Source: Cupriavidus respiraculi | GTDB taxonomy: Bacteria; Pseudomonadota; Gammaproteobacteria; Burkholderiales; Burkholderiaceae | Length of the DNA stretch: 64,000 nucleotides | Reading direction: 5' to 3' | NCBI RefSeq assembly: GCF_914271545.1 | Contig: NZ_CAJZAH010000005.1 | Location: 1-64,000, forward strand | In this document: in pieces, positions 1 through 8,905 of the stretch | Layout: each line of letters begins with the position of its first letter | Numbering within the stretch: position 1 is the first letter of the stretch | The notes under the pieces: generated by a model | The model's input: only the letters and a program-made list of their open reading frames with translations | Told to the model about the DNA's origin: nothing | The model's database searches: none | Position numbers and translations under genes: made by a program

Positions 1-1059
1 GCTCAGGCCGCCGCGCCGCGCCAGCCCGAGGCCAGACCCGCAACGGCCACGCCCGTGCCGGCGGCACCGGCCGCCTACGCGCCCATGTCGCCCGCACGGG
101 CGGCGCTGGCCGCCGCGCGGCAGGCATCCGCGGGGCGCGCGGGCGGTGCCCGTCCGTCGGCCAATGCCCCGGCCCCGGCACCCGCCGCGGCGGCACGCCA
201 GTCCGCGCAGCCCCTGCGGCCCACGCCCGCGGCGCCGGCCGCCAGGGCCTCGCAGCCGGTCCCGGCGCCGCAGGCGCGTCCCGCACAGCCCGCATCACAG
301 CCCGCATCACAGCCCGCAACGCAGCCCGCAACGCAGCCCGCATCCCAGCCCGCACCCGCCCAGAAACGCAGCCCGGCCGCCGATACGTCGGACGTGCCGC
401 CGTGGGAGGTGGCCGGCGGCAGCGATGTGCCGCCGTGGGAGGAGTTGCCGCCTGACCTGCCGATCATCGGGCCGTACGACATGGAGCCGGCATTCGCGCC
501 GCCGCCCGCGTCGCGGCCCATGCCCGCGCCGCGGGCCGAAGCCGTGCCGGCGGCGCGGCCGGTTCCGCAACCTCGCTCGATGCCGGATGACGGCGCGACG
601 CGGCCAGCCGAACCGCAGGCCCCGGCACGCGCGGCCACGCCGGCCGCCGCGCCCGCGCCCGCCGACGATGGCACGCCGCCCGTGTTTACCGGCGAATGGC
701 CGGCGCTGGCCGCCAGCCTGCCGCTGAAGGGGCTCGCGCAGCAGCTGGCCTATCAGAGCGAGCTGACCGCCGTGGTCGGCCGTACGATCACGCTGCGCGC
801 GCCCGTTGCCGCAATCACCGAAGGCGGCACCGTCGAGCGCCTGCAGCAGGCACTCACCGATCATTTCGGCGTGCCGGTGCGCGTGCAGTGCGAGGTCGGC
901 GCGGTCGCGCAGACCGCCGCCGCCGCCGATGCGCAGGCACGGGCCGAGCGCCAGCGCGAGGCGGAGATCACCATCGACAACGATCCTTTCGTTCAGGGCC
1001 TGTTGCGCGAATTCGGCGGGCAGATCGTGCCCGGCTCGATTCAGCCGCGGGCGGCCTGA
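1..1059 (+). CDS. dnaX: DNA polymerase III subunit gamma/tau, C-terminal part (5' end outside window)
   Basis: The reading frame is already open at base 1 and 352 codons are visible, so only the tau-specific C-terminus is present. The clamp-loader ATPase lies upstream of the window. Residues 1 to about 225 are a low-complexity Ala/Pro/Gln-rich linker that carries two copies of the motif DVPPWE. Residues from about 228 to the end form a compact alpha/beta region, which fits the domain of tau that binds the polymerase alpha subunit. In the family, tau couples leading- and lagging-strand polymerases to the DnaB helicase. The order dnaX-ybaB-recR is the classic bacterial arrangement and supports the call. 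A programmed frameshift site, if there is one, would be upstream and cannot be judged here. Confidence 0.9.
   Translation, partial: AQAAAPRQPEARPATATPVPAAPAAYAPMSPARAALAAARQASAGRAGGARPSANAPAPAPAAAARQSAQPLRPTPAAPAARASQPVPAPQARPAQPASQPASQPATQPATQPASQPAPAQKRSPAADTSDVPPWEVAGGSDVPPWEELPPDLPIIGPYDMEPAFAPPPASRPMPAPRAEAVPAARPVPQPRSMPDDGATRPAEPQAPARAATPAAAPAPADDGTPPVFTGEWPALAASLPLKGLAQQLAYQSELTAVVGRTITLRAPVAAITEGGTVERLQQALTDHFGVPVRVQCEVGAVAQTAAAADAQARAERQREAEITIDNDPFVQGLLREFGGQIVPGSIQPRAA
286..357. repeat. Six tandem 12-bp units inside dnaX
   Basis: Six near-identical copies of CAGCCCGCATCA run head to tail. Copies 3-4 end in ACG, copy 5 in TCC and copy 6 in CCC. They encode a [12 protein letters not shown] peptide repeat in the tau linker. 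The 12-bp unit keeps the reading frame, so copy number can change without disrupting the protein. Confidence 0.9.
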
Positions 1060-1129
1060 ACGCCATGGACCGAGCAGGCGCACCCGCCGCCGGTCCCGAA
1101 CCCATCCATCCCATACCAGGAGAGACGCC

Positions 1130-1462
1130 ATGATGAAGGGCCAGATCGCCGGGCTGATGAAGCAAGCCCAGCAGATGCAGGAAAACATGAAGAAGATGCA
1201 GGAAGAGCTCGCGCTGATCGAGGTCGAGGGCCAGTCCGGCGCCGGCCTGGTCAAGGTGGTGATGACCTGCAAGAACGACGTGAAGCGCGTGACCATCGAT
1301 CCGAGCCTGGTCGCCGAGGGCGAGGACAAGGAACTGCTGGAAGACCTGGTGGCCGCCGCGTTCAACGACGCGGTGCGCAAGGCCGAGGCCACGACGCAGG
1401 AGAAGATGGGCTCGATGACCTCCGGCCTGCCGCTGCCCCCGGGCTTCAAGCTGCCGTTCTGA
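1130..1462 (+). CDS. ybaB: YbaB/EbfC family nucleoid-associated protein
   Basis: A small 110-residue protein of the YbaB/EbfC family. These are dimeric, tweezer-shaped DNA-binding proteins that associate with the nucleoid. The sequence starts [20 protein letters not shown], a heptad-like helical N-terminus, and continues into the conserved core with PSL, AAAFNDA and a Gly/Pro-rich tail ([13 protein letters not shown]). The start at 1130 was chosen because AGGAGA lies 6 bases upstream and the frame before it does not resemble the family. It sits 70 bp after dnaX and 63 bp before recR, probably in one operon. No unusual residues are seen. Confidence 0.95.
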   Translation: MMKGQIAGLMKQAQQMQENMKKMQEELALIEVEGQSGAGLVKVVMTCKNDVKRVTIDPSLVAEGEDKELLEDLVAAAFNDAVRKAEATTQEKMGSMTSGLPLPPGFKLPF

Positions 1463-1525
1463 GCTGGCGCCGTTGCCTCTGAATCCCCATAGCGCGAGCG
1501 CGGTCTCGCCGCGGCGTCCACTGCG

Positions 1526-2140
1526 ATGAAGGCCCCGACCCCGACCTCCCTGCAGGCCCTGATCGAGGCCCTGCGCGTCCTGCCGGGCGTGGGGCCGAAG
1601 TCGGCCCAGCGCATGGCCTACCACATGCTGCAGCATGACCGGGAGGGCGCGCGCCGCCTGGGCGACGCGCTGCGCGGCGCGGCGGACGGCATCCGCCACT
1701 GCATGCGCTGCAATACCTTTACCGAGCGCGAGATCTGCGAGACGTGCCTGGACGAGCGGCGCGACGCCACGCTGCTGTGTGTGGTGGAGACGCCCGCCGA
1801 CCAGGCCATGATCGAGCAGACGATGACCTACCGCGGCCAGTATTTCGTGCTGATGGGCCGGCTCTCGCCGCTCGACGGCGTGGGCCCGCGCGAGATCCAT
1901 CTGGACCGGCTGCTGGCACGCGCCACCGATCCCGAACTCGGTGGCCCGGTGTCCGAGGTGCTGGTCGCGACGAACTTCACCAGCGAGGGCGAGGCCACCG
2001 CGCACTATATCGGCGAGATGCTCAAGGCCCGCGGCCTGAAGGTGTCGCGGCTGGCGCGCGGCGTGCCGGTGGGCGGCGAGCTGGAGTACGTCGATGCCGG
2101 CACCATCGCCCGCGCGGTGATGGACCGCCGCACGCTATGA
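1526..2140 (+). CDS. recR: Recombination mediator RecR
   Basis: A 204-residue protein, the normal length for RecR, which works with RecF and RecO to load RecA on gapped DNA. Visible parts in order are a helix-hairpin-helix at residues 19-29 ([11 protein letters not shown]), a four-cysteine zinc finger (C59, C62, C71, C74), and a Toprim domain from about residue 82 with the acidic residue E88 in VVETPAD. The C-terminus ends in the usual [11 protein letters not shown] region. No clear Shine-Dalgarno sequence precedes the ATG, but the family N-terminus fits this start. Third gene of the dnaX-ybaB-recR set. Confidence 0.96.
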   Translation: MKAPTPTSLQALIEALRVLPGVGPKSAQRMAYHMLQHDREGARRLGDALRGAADGIRHCMRCNTFTEREICETCLDERRDATLLCVVETPADQAMIEQTMTYRGQYFVLMGRLSPLDGVGPREIHLDRLLARATDPELGGPVSEVLVATNFTSEGEATAHYIGEMLKARGLKVSRLARGVPVGGELEYVDAGTIARAVMDRRTL

Positions 2141-2201
2141 CGCGCCCGCCGGCGGCCTGTCGCGATGCCCGCGACCGCTGCCACGCCCGCACCATCGCCC
2201 C

Positions 2202-3107
2202 ATGAATCTCGCCCGCTTCGATCTCGTCACGCTCGGCCTGTTCGTTGCCGTCGCGCGCCAGGGCAGCATCTCGGCCGGCGCGCGCCAGTCGCATCTGGCG
2301 GTGGCCGCGGCCAGCAAGCGCATCTCCGATCTGGAGACCGCGGTCGGTGCGCCGCTGTTCTTCCGGCACGCCGCGGGGGTCCAGCTGACCGAGGCGGGGC
2401 AGGCGTGCTTCCACCATGCGCTGACCATCCTGCAGGACGTGGAGCGGATGGCCGGCGTGATGTCGGACTATGCGTCCGGCGTGCGCGGCCAGGTGCGCGT
2501 CTGCGCCAATACCTCGGCCATCACGCAATTCCTGCCGGACGACCTCGCCGCGTTCATGCAGCTGCATCCCACCATCCGCATCGAGCTCGAAGAGCAGAAC
2601 AGCAGCGATATCGTCGCGGCGCTGGTGGAGAACCGCGCCGACGTCGGCATCTTCGCCGACCGCACCCCGTGCGCGGGACTGGTCACCGTGGAATACCGGC
2701 AGGACGAACTGGTCATCATCACGCCGCCCGGCCATCCGCTGTCGGGGCGGGGACCCGTGCGCTACGCCGATACGCTCGAATACGACTTCGTCAGCCTGCC
2801 GCAGGTCACCTCGCTGGCCGCGCGGCTGCTCGAGGAAAGCAGCCGGCTGGACCGGCCCTTCCGGCTGCGCATCCAGGTGCGCAGCTTCGATGCGATGTGC
2901 CGCATGGTGATGGCGCGGCTGGGCGTGGGCGTGCTCCCGCGCATCGCTGCCGAACCCCATGTCAAGTCGATGGGCCTGTCGCTGGTCGCGCTGCAGGACC
3001 CGTGGGCGCGCCGCTCCCTGCTGATCGGCATGCGCGATCCCGCCGCGCTGACGGTCTCCGCCCGGCTGCTGATCACCCATCTCTGCGGCGACCGCGCGCC
3101 GTTCTAG
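2202..3107 (+). CDS. LysR-family transcriptional regulator
   Basis: A 301-residue protein with a LysR winged helix-turn-helix at residues 1-60 (LGLFVAVARQGSISAGARQ, then AAASKRISDLE) and a type-2 periplasmic-binding-like effector domain from about residue 90. It reads in the same direction as the CoA-transferase, lyase and Bug receptor downstream and is separated from them by 180 bp. It may be their activator, but that is inferred from position alone. The usual divergent arrangement is absent. A 7-bp hairpin follows it (3133-3155, GGCTTTC/GAAAGCC) without a T-run. The effector cannot be read from the sequence. Confidence 0.85.
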   Translation: MNLARFDLVTLGLFVAVARQGSISAGARQSHLAVAAASKRISDLETAVGAPLFFRHAAGVQLTEAGQACFHHALTILQDVERMAGVMSDYASGVRGQVRVCANTSAITQFLPDDLAAFMQLHPTIRIELEEQNSSDIVAALVENRADVGIFADRTPCAGLVTVEYRQDELVIITPPGHPLSGRGPVRYADTLEYDFVSLPQVTSLAARLLEESSRLDRPFRLRIQVRSFDAMCRMVMARLGVGVLPRIAAEPHVKSMGLSLVALQDPWARRSLLIGMRDPAALTVSARLLITHLCGDRAPF

Positions 3108-3287
3108 GCGGCGGGCCCCGATGGCCCTGGGTGGCTTTCGCGTTACGAGAAAGCCCGCTTCTCCGATTGGCGATTCCCGCCACCTCCCCGCTGCGGCACA
3201 CTCCGTCAAAACCCGCGTGGCGGCATCGCACACACCGCGACAGCCCGCCAACGCCGGACCCCACAGCCATCGCACGGAGACAACCCC

Positions 3288-4484
3288 ATGGCGCGACAGA
3301 TTCTGGAAGGCATCCGGGTGCTCGAGCTCGGACAGCTGATCGCCGGCCCCTTCGCCGCCAAGACGCTGGCCGACTTCGGGGCCCATGTCATCAAGGTGGA
3401 GCCGCCCGGGCAGGGCGATCCGCTGCGCAAATGGCGGATGCTGTACGAGGACACCTCGGTCTGGTGGGAAGCGCAGTCGCGCAACAAGCAGTCGATCTGC
3501 ATCGACTTGCGCAGCCAGGAAGGGCAAGACGTGGTGCGTAAGCTGGCCGCCGAATGCGACGTGCTGATCGAGAACTTCCGCCCCGGCACCATGGAGAAAT
3601 GGGGCCTGGGGTGGGACGCGCTGCATGCCGCCAATCCGAAGCTGATCATGGTGCGCGTATCGGGCTACGGCCAGACCGGTCCCAAGCGCGACGAACCGGG
3701 TTTCGCCGCCGTGGCCGAGGCCATGAGCGGCCTGCGCCATCTGACCGGCGAACCTGGCCGCCCGCCGGTGCGCGCGGGGTTGTCGCTGGGGGACACCATC
3801 GCCGGCCTGCACGGCGCGCTGGGCGTGCTGCTCGCGCTGTACCAGCGCGATGCGCGCGGCGGCGAAGGGCAGGTGATCGACGTCGCGCTGTACGAATCGC
3901 TGTTCAACCTCAGCGAAAGCCTGCTGCCCGAGTATTCGGCCTTCGGCGCGGTGCGCCAGCCCGCTGGTGGCGCGCTGCCCGGCATCGCGCCGTCCAACGC
4001 GTATCCCTGCGCCAGCGGCGAATACGTGCTGGTGGCGGCCAACGGCGATGCCATCTTCAAACGGCTGATGCTGGCGATCGGCCGCGCGGATCTGGCCGAG
4101 GACCCGGCGCTGGCGCGCAACGATGGCCGCGTGCGCCGCGTCGACGAGATCGATGCCGCCATCGCGGCATGGACGCGCACACAAACGGTGGAGGCCGCGC
4201 TGGCGGTGCTCAAGACGGCCGAGGTGCCGTCCGGCCGCATCTATACCGTCAAGGACATCGCGGAGGACCCGCACTACCGTGCCCGCGGCGTGATCGAGAG
4301 CGTCACGGCCGCGAGCGGGCTGACCGTGGAAGTGCCGGGCATCATCCCGAAGCTGTCCGCCAACCCGGGCGCCATTCACGATCGCGGCCCGACGCTGGGC
4401 GAGCACACCGATGCGGTGCTGGCCGAAGCCGGCTTCGACGCCGGCACCATCGCCGATCTGCGCGCACGCGGGGTGGTGGCATGA
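3288..4484 (+). CDS. CaiB/BaiF (class III) CoA-transferase
   Basis: A 398-residue enzyme of the class III CoA-transferase family, which moves CoA between carboxylic acids through an aspartyl-CoA intermediate. The N-terminus has the family signature (ILEGIRVLELGQLIAGPFAA) and the probable nucleophile is D169 in GLSLGDTIAGLHG. IENFRPGTMEKWGLG and EGQVIDVALYES are also typical. CGGAGA lies about 9 bases before the ATG. Its stop overlaps the lyase start (ATGA at 4481-4484), so the two are translationally coupled. Together they probably activate a C5/C6 dicarboxylate to its CoA ester and cleave it. The substrate is unknown. Confidence 0.9.
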   Translation: MARQILEGIRVLELGQLIAGPFAAKTLADFGAHVIKVEPPGQGDPLRKWRMLYEDTSVWWEAQSRNKQSICIDLRSQEGQDVVRKLAAECDVLIENFRPGTMEKWGLGWDALHAANPKLIMVRVSGYGQTGPKRDEPGFAAVAEAMSGLRHLTGEPGRPPVRAGLSLGDTIAGLHGALGVLLALYQRDARGGEGQVIDVALYESLFNLSESLLPEYSAFGAVRQPAGGALPGIAPSNAYPCASGEYVLVAANGDAIFKRLMLAIGRADLAEDPALARNDGRVRRVDEIDAAIAAWTRTQTVEAALAVLKTAEVPSGRIYTVKDIAEDPHYRARGVIESVTAASGLTVEVPGIIPKLSANPGAIHDRGPTLGEHTDAVLAEAGFDAGTIADLRARGVVA

Positions 4485-5473
4485 ACGACATCAGACCAGC
4501 CGGCAGGGCCGCGGCATTTCCGCTGCGCGGGCCCGCCCGCATCGAGATCAACGAGGTGGCGCCGCGCGACGGCCTGCAGATCGAGCCCGTCGTGGTGCCC
4601 ACCGATGCGAAGGTCGCGTTCGTCGATGCGCTGGCCGCCTGCGGCTTCGCCCGCATCGAGGCCACCTCGTTCACGTCCGCCAAGGCGATCCCCGCGCTGG
4701 CCGACGCCGAAGCCGTGATGCACCGCATGCAGCGCGTGCCCGGCGTGCGCTACACCGCGCTGGTGCCCAACCTGCGCGGGCTGGAGCGCGCGCTGTCGTG
4801 CCGGCCCGACGAGGTCAATCTCGTGATGTCGGTCAGCGAGACCCACAACCGCGCCAACCTGCGCATGACGCGCGAGCAGTCGCAGGCGCAGCTGCTGGCC
4901 ATGACCGGGGCGGCCACTGCCGTCGGCGTGCCGGTCAATGTCTCGCTGTCCACCGTGTTCGGCTGTCCCTTCGAGGGCGACATCGAGCCTGATGCCGTGA
5001 TGGCGCTCGCCCAGCGCTTCGCCGGGGCCGGCGTGGCCGGTATCACGCTGTGCGACACCACCGGCATGGCGTATCCGAACCAGGTGCGCGCGCTGTGCGA
5101 GACGTTCCAGCAGCGCTTCCCCAAGGTGGGGCTGACCATCCATCTGCACAACACGCGCGGCATGGGGCTTGCCAATGCGCTCGCCGCATGGGAGGCGGGC
5201 GTGAGCCGCTTCGACGCGGCCGCCGGCGGACTCGGCGGCTGCCCCTATGCGCCCGGCGCCAGCGGCAATGTCGCCACCGAGGAGCTGGTGCATATGTTCG
5301 ACGCGATGGGCGTCGATACCGGCGTGGACCTGGAGCGGCTGCTCGGCATGGTGGCCGCGCTGCCGCAGCTGGTCCAGCGCGACATCGGCAGCCAGCTGCT
5401 GCGCGCCGGCACCCGGCTGCGCACGCACCAGCCGCCGGCCTGGCTCGCGGAGCATTTCGCCGGACAACCGTGA
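4481..5473 (+). CDS. Hydroxymethylglutaryl-CoA lyase family protein
   Basis: A 330-residue TIM-barrel lyase of the HMG-CoA lyase family. These enzymes cleave 3-hydroxy-3-methylglutaryl-CoA or close analogues such as citramalyl-CoA to acetyl-CoA and a keto acid. The catalytic set is present: R29-D30 in EVAPRDGLQ, H221 and H223 in IHLHN, and the glycine-rich loop cysteine C254 in GGLGGCPYAPGASGN. The start codon overlaps the CoA-transferase stop by 4 bases. Relatives of this kind often act on substrates other than HMG-CoA when next to a CaiB-type transferase, so the exact substrate is left open. Confidence 0.9.
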   Translation: MNDIRPAGRAAAFPLRGPARIEINEVAPRDGLQIEPVVVPTDAKVAFVDALAACGFARIEATSFTSAKAIPALADAEAVMHRMQRVPGVRYTALVPNLRGLERALSCRPDEVNLVMSVSETHNRANLRMTREQSQAQLLAMTGAATAVGVPVNVSLSTVFGCPFEGDIEPDAVMALAQRFAGAGVAGITLCDTTGMAYPNQVRALCETFQQRFPKVGLTIHLHNTRGMGLANALAAWEAGVSRFDAAAGGLGGCPYAPGASGNVATEELVHMFDAMGVDTGVDLERLLGMVAALPQLVQRDIGSQLLRAGTRLRTHQPPAWLAEHFAGQP

Positions 5474-5546
5474 TTTCGCGCCTGGCTCGCCGGCGCACCA
5501 AGTAGTCGAGCACAACAACAAACACAGGGTCATCAGGAGACAACAC

Positions 5547-6593
5547 ATGTCCAAGCAGCAGCCTTCGCACGTCCAGCAAACCCGCACCGGCGCAGCGGTG
5601 GTATCCCGCCGCCGCGCCCTGTCCACGGTCATGAGCGCGGCCGCGCTGGCCGCCATGGGCCTGGCCGCGTCCGGCGCCTCGGCGCAGGACGGCGCCTATC
5701 CGAACAAGCCGGTCACGCTGATCGTGTCCGCGGCCGCCGGCGGCACCACCGACATCGCGGCGCGCATGATCGCCGAGCCGCTGAGCAAGGCCCTCGGCCA
5801 GCCCGTCGTGGTGGACAACCGTCCGGGCGGCAACGGCGGCATCGCCGCCAGCGCGGTGCAACGCGCCAAGCCGGACGGCTATACGCTGCTGGTGCAGTAC
5901 TCGGGCTTCCACGTCATCACGCCGCTGCTGATGAAGAACCTGCAGTGGGATCCGGTGAAGGACTTCGCGCCGGTGGCGAACCTGCTGTCGGCGCCCCAGG
6001 TGCTGGTGGTGCGGCCCAGCCTGCCGGTGAAGTCGCTGAAGGAACTGGTGGCCTACGCCAAGGCCAATCCCAACAAGCTGAACTACGCCTCGTCGGGCAA
6101 CGGTTCGCTGCAGCATGTGTCCACCGAACTGCTGAACCAGATGGCCGGCATCAAGATCACGCACGTGCCGTACAAGGGCACGGGCCCGGCGATGACGGAC
6201 CTGCTGGGCGGCTCGGTGGACCTGACGATCACCACGCCGCCCCCGCTGATCCCGCATATCGCCGCCGGCAAGCTGCGTCCGCTGGTGGTCACCAGCAAGA
6301 GCCGCATCCCCAGCCTGAACGACGTGCCGTCCGCGCCCGAGGCAGGCTATGCGGATCTGGACGTGTCCTCGTGGTTCGCCATGTACGCGCCGGCCGGCAC
6401 GCCCAAGGCGGTGGTCGACAAGCTGGCCGGCGATATCGAGGCCATCATGCGCACGGACGCATTCCGCAAGAAGGCCGAGACGCTGGGCGCCGAAGCGAAG
6501 TTCATGGGCCCGCAGCAGCTGGACCAGTACCAGCGCGCCGAACTCACGCGCTGGGGCAAGGTGATCAAGTCCGCCGACATCCAGGCCGAATAA
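5547..6593 (+). CDS. Bug-family (TctC-like) tripartite tricarboxylate receptor
   Basis: A 348-residue periplasmic binding protein. Residues 1-46 are an export signal containing a twin-arginine-like SRRRALS followed by a hydrophobic stretch, with probable cleavage after ASA. The mature part begins YPNKPVTLIVSAAAGGTTD, typical of the Bug/TctC family that binds small carboxylates. The strong site CAGGAGA stands 9 bases before the ATG. No TctA or TctB membrane genes are nearby, which is common for Bug proteins in this group. It most likely delivers the substrate used by the transferase/lyase pair upstream, by position. Confidence 0.88.
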   Translation: MSKQQPSHVQQTRTGAAVVSRRRALSTVMSAAALAAMGLAASGASAQDGAYPNKPVTLIVSAAAGGTTDIAARMIAEPLSKALGQPVVVDNRPGGNGGIAASAVQRAKPDGYTLLVQYSGFHVITPLLMKNLQWDPVKDFAPVANLLSAPQVLVVRPSLPVKSLKELVAYAKANPNKLNYASSGNGSLQHVSTELLNQMAGIKITHVPYKGTGPAMTDLLGGSVDLTITTPPPLIPHIAAGKLRPLVVTSKSRIPSLNDVPSAPEAGYADLDVSSWFAMYAPAGTPKAVVDKLAGDIEAIMRTDAFRKKAETLGAEAKFMGPQQLDQYQRAELTRWGKVIKSADIQAE

Positions 6594-6764
6594 GCGGAAG
6601 GGCCCTCGCGGGCCCGCATGCCGGGCCGGGCGTGGCCGCTAGGTATTGATCCCGATGCGGCGAACGAGCGCTTGCGGGTAGCATCGCAACGAGCCGCATG
6701 GCGGCGCGACACGAGACACGCCCGGCCTTTCCCTCGGACCGGGAGCGAAGAGGCAGGAGACAAC

Positions 6765-7811
6765 ATGTACAACAAGAAATTCTGGAAGCAGGCGCTGATC
6801 GCGCTCGCGCTGTTCCTGGCGGGCTGGTTCACCTTCGGCGGCTTCGCGCACGCGCAGGGCAAGCCCGAGAAGACCAAGGTCACCATCGCGGTGGGCGGCA
6901 AGAACCTGTTCTACTACCTGCCGCTGACCATCGCCGAGCGCCTGGGCTACTTCAAGGAAGAAGGGCTGGACGTCGAGATCGTCGACTTCGCCGGCGGCGC
7001 CAAGGCGCTGCAGGCCGTGGTCGGCGGCAGCGCGGACGTGGTCTCCGGCGCCTACGAGCACACCATCAATCTGCAGGGCAAGGGCCAGCAGTACCAGGAA
7101 TTCGTGCTGCAGGGCAGGGCGCCGCAGATCGTGCTGGTGGTGTCCAACAAGACCATGCCCAACTTCAAGTCGATCGCCGACCTGAAGGGCAAGAAGATCG
7201 GCGTGACCGCGCCCGGTTCGTCGACCAACATGATGGCGAACTTCGTGCTGGCCAAGGCCGGGCTGAAGCCGTCGGACGTGTCGTTCATCGGCGTGGGCGC
7301 GAGCGCCGGCGCGGTGGCCGCGATGCGCTCGGGCCAGATCGACGCGATGGCCAACCTCGACCCGGTGATCTCGATGCTGACGCAGAAGAACGAGGTGCGC
7401 ATCGCCTCGGACACGCGCACGCTGAAGGACACGCAAGCCGTGTTCGGCGGCAACATGCCCTCGGGCTGCCTGTACGCGTCGACCGCCTTCATCCAGCAGA
7501 ACCCCAACACCACGCAGGCGCTGACCAATGCCATGGTGCGCGCGCTGAAGTGGCTGCAGAAGGCGGGCCCGTCGGACATCGTCAAGACGGTCCCCGAAAG
7601 CTACCTGCTGGGCGACCGCGCGCTGTACCTGTCGGCCTGGGAGAAGGTGCGCGAGGCGATGTCGCCGGACGGCATGATGCCCGCCGACGGTCCGCGCACC
7701 GCGCTGAACACGCTGCAGCAGTTCGACGCCGAGCTGAAGGGCAAGACCATCAAGCTGGAAAACACCTTCACCAACAGCTTCGTGCAGAAGGCGAACGCCA
7801 AGTACAAGTAA
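6765..7811 (+). CDS. ABC transporter substrate-binding protein (NitT/TauT/SsuA-like)
   Basis: A 348-residue periplasmic protein. Residues 1-30 form a signal peptide (hydrophobic LIALALFLAGWFTFGG, cleavage after AHA). The rest matches the NMT1/SsuA-like fold: KVTIAVGGKNLFYYLPLTIA, then ERLGYFKEEGLDVEIVDF and GGSADVVSGAYEH. These receptors bind sulfonates, nitrate, thiamine precursors or similar small ligands. GGCAGGAGA precedes the ATG by 5 bases. The ATPase and permease genes follow at 7945 and 8906. A strong hairpin after the stop probably lets the receptor be made in excess. The ligand cannot be read from the sequence. Confidence 0.9.
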   Translation: MYNKKFWKQALIALALFLAGWFTFGGFAHAQGKPEKTKVTIAVGGKNLFYYLPLTIAERLGYFKEEGLDVEIVDFAGGAKALQAVVGGSADVVSGAYEHTINLQGKGQQYQEFVLQGRAPQIVLVVSNKTMPNFKSIADLKGKKIGVTAPGSSTNMMANFVLAKAGLKPSDVSFIGVGASAGAVAAMRSGQIDAMANLDPVISMLTQKNEVRIASDTRTLKDTQAVFGGNMPSGCLYASTAFIQQNPNTTQALTNAMVRALKWLQKAGPSDIVKTVPESYLLGDRALYLSAWEKVREAMSPDGMMPADGPRTALNTLQQFDAELKGKTIKLENTFTNSFVQKANAKYK

Positions 7812-7842
7812 TACGCGCGGCGCCGATCCGCGGCCGGACGAC

Positions 7843-7876
7843 AGGGCCCGCTCTTGATACGGCGGGCCCTTCTGTT
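7843..7876 (+). terminator. Hairpin between receptor and ATPase genes (partial terminator)
   Basis: AGGGCCCGC (7843-7851) pairs perfectly with GCGGGCCCT (7862-7870) around a 10-base loop, followed by the T-rich TCTGTTT. It sits 31 bp after the substrate-binding gene and within the apparent operon, so partial termination or 3'-end protection is likely. Confidence 0.6.
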
Positions 7877-7944
7877 TCCCGCGGGGCGCCTTTGTATCAG
7901 ACAACGCCGCGCCCCTGGGCGGCGAGGCACGACGACGGTCCGCC

Positions 7945-8796
7945 ATGAGCACTTCCGCACCTGTATCCGCTGCATCCCCCTCCCATGCCACGCCCGCGCT
8001 GTCCCTGGACAACGTCACCTGTACCTTTGTCTCGCGGGAAGACCGCAGCCAGCGCTATACCGCCGTCAAGGACGTCACGCTGCACGTGGCGCCGGGCGAG
8101 TTCGTCTCGGTGGTGGGGCCCACCGGTTGCGGCAAATCCACGCTGCTCAATGTCGGCGCCGGACTGCTGCAGCCCTCGTCGGGCGAGGTGCGCGTATTCG
8201 GCGAGCCGCTGGTCGGCGTCAACAAGCGCGCCGGCTACATGTTCCAGTCCGAGGCGCTGATGCCGTGGCGCAGCGCGCTGGACAACGTGATCGCGGGCCT
8301 GGAATTCCGCGGCGTCGCGCGCGCCGAGGCAGTGAGGGAAGGCGAGGAATGGCTGCGCCGCGTGGGGCTGGGCGGCTTCGGCGACCGCTATCCGCACCAG
8401 CTCTCCGGCGGCATGCGCAAGCGCGTGAGCTTGGCGCAGACGCTGGTGCTGGATCCGGACATCATCCTGATGGACGAACCGTTCTCCGCGCTGGACGTGC
8501 AGACCCGGCAGCTGATGGAGAACGAGGTGCTGGACCTGTGGGCGGCCAAGCGCAAGGCGGTGCTGTTCATCACGCACGACCTGGACGAGGCCATCGCCAT
8601 GAGCGATCGCGTGGTGGTGCTCTCTGCCGGACCGGCGACCCATCCCATCGGCGAGTTCGACATCGATCTGCCGCGCCCGCGCGATGTGGCCGAGGTGCGC
8701 AACCAGCTGCGCTTCGTCGAGCTGCACGCGGCGATCTGGGACGTGCTGCGCGAGGAAGTGCTCAAGGGCTATGCACAGCAGCGCAAGGCCGCCTGA
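7945..8796 (+). CDS. ABC transporter ATP-binding protein (NitT/TauT type)
   Basis: A 283-residue ATPase of the nitrate/taurine importer class. Walker A is GPTGCGKST (residues 58-66), the Q-loop is Q101, the signature is LSGGM (153-157), Walker B is IILMDE (173-178) and the switch His is H211 in FITHDLDEA. It would energise uptake of the ligand bound by the upstream receptor. No strong ribosome-binding site is visible before the ATG. The permease follows after a 109-bp gap that contains a trinucleotide-like repeat. Confidence 0.93.
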   Translation: MSTSAPVSAASPSHATPALSLDNVTCTFVSREDRSQRYTAVKDVTLHVAPGEFVSVVGPTGCGKSTLLNVGAGLLQPSSGEVRVFGEPLVGVNKRAGYMFQSEALMPWRSALDNVIAGLEFRGVARAEAVREGEEWLRRVGLGGFGDRYPHQLSGGMRKRVSLAQTLVLDPDIILMDEPFSALDVQTRQLMENEVLDLWAAKRKAVLFITHDLDEAIAMSDRVVVLSAGPATHPIGEFDIDLPRPRDVAEVRNQLRFVELHAAIWDVLREEVLKGYAQQRKAA

Positions 8797-8830
8797 GCCC
8801 GCGACCGCGAACACGGCGGCAGCTGCCACG

Positions 8831-8902
8831 GCAGCGACAACGACAACGACAACGGCAACGACGACAACAACGATAACGGCCGCGACGGCCGCAACGGCGA
8901 AT
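8831..8902. repeat. ACN-rich simple-sequence tract between ABC ATPase and permease genes
   Basis: About 70 bases are built from ACA, ACG, GCA and GCG triplets, with CGACAA hexamers repeated in the first half. The tract is open in the permease frame and would encode a run of Thr and Ala (about 25 residues). It has no stop and joins directly to the ATG at 8906. An upstream in-frame ATG at 8771 (preceded by CAAGGG) would include the tract in the protein. Confidence 0.8.
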
Positions 8903-8905
8903 TCC

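Noticed and set aside
286-357. Possible CRISPR or direct-repeat array
   Set aside because: The units are 12 bp, contiguous without spacers, and in frame within dnaX. It is a coding repeat.
2022-4406. Long minus-strand frame opposite the LysR and CoA-transferase genes
   Set aside because: Antisense artefact in GC-rich coding sequence; no motif, no ribosome-binding site.
6594-6764. Possible thiamine or other riboswitch before the NMT1-like receptor gene
   Set aside because: No conserved riboswitch core (for example the TPP element) can be seen in the 171 bases; only a weak GGGCCC inverted repeat is present.
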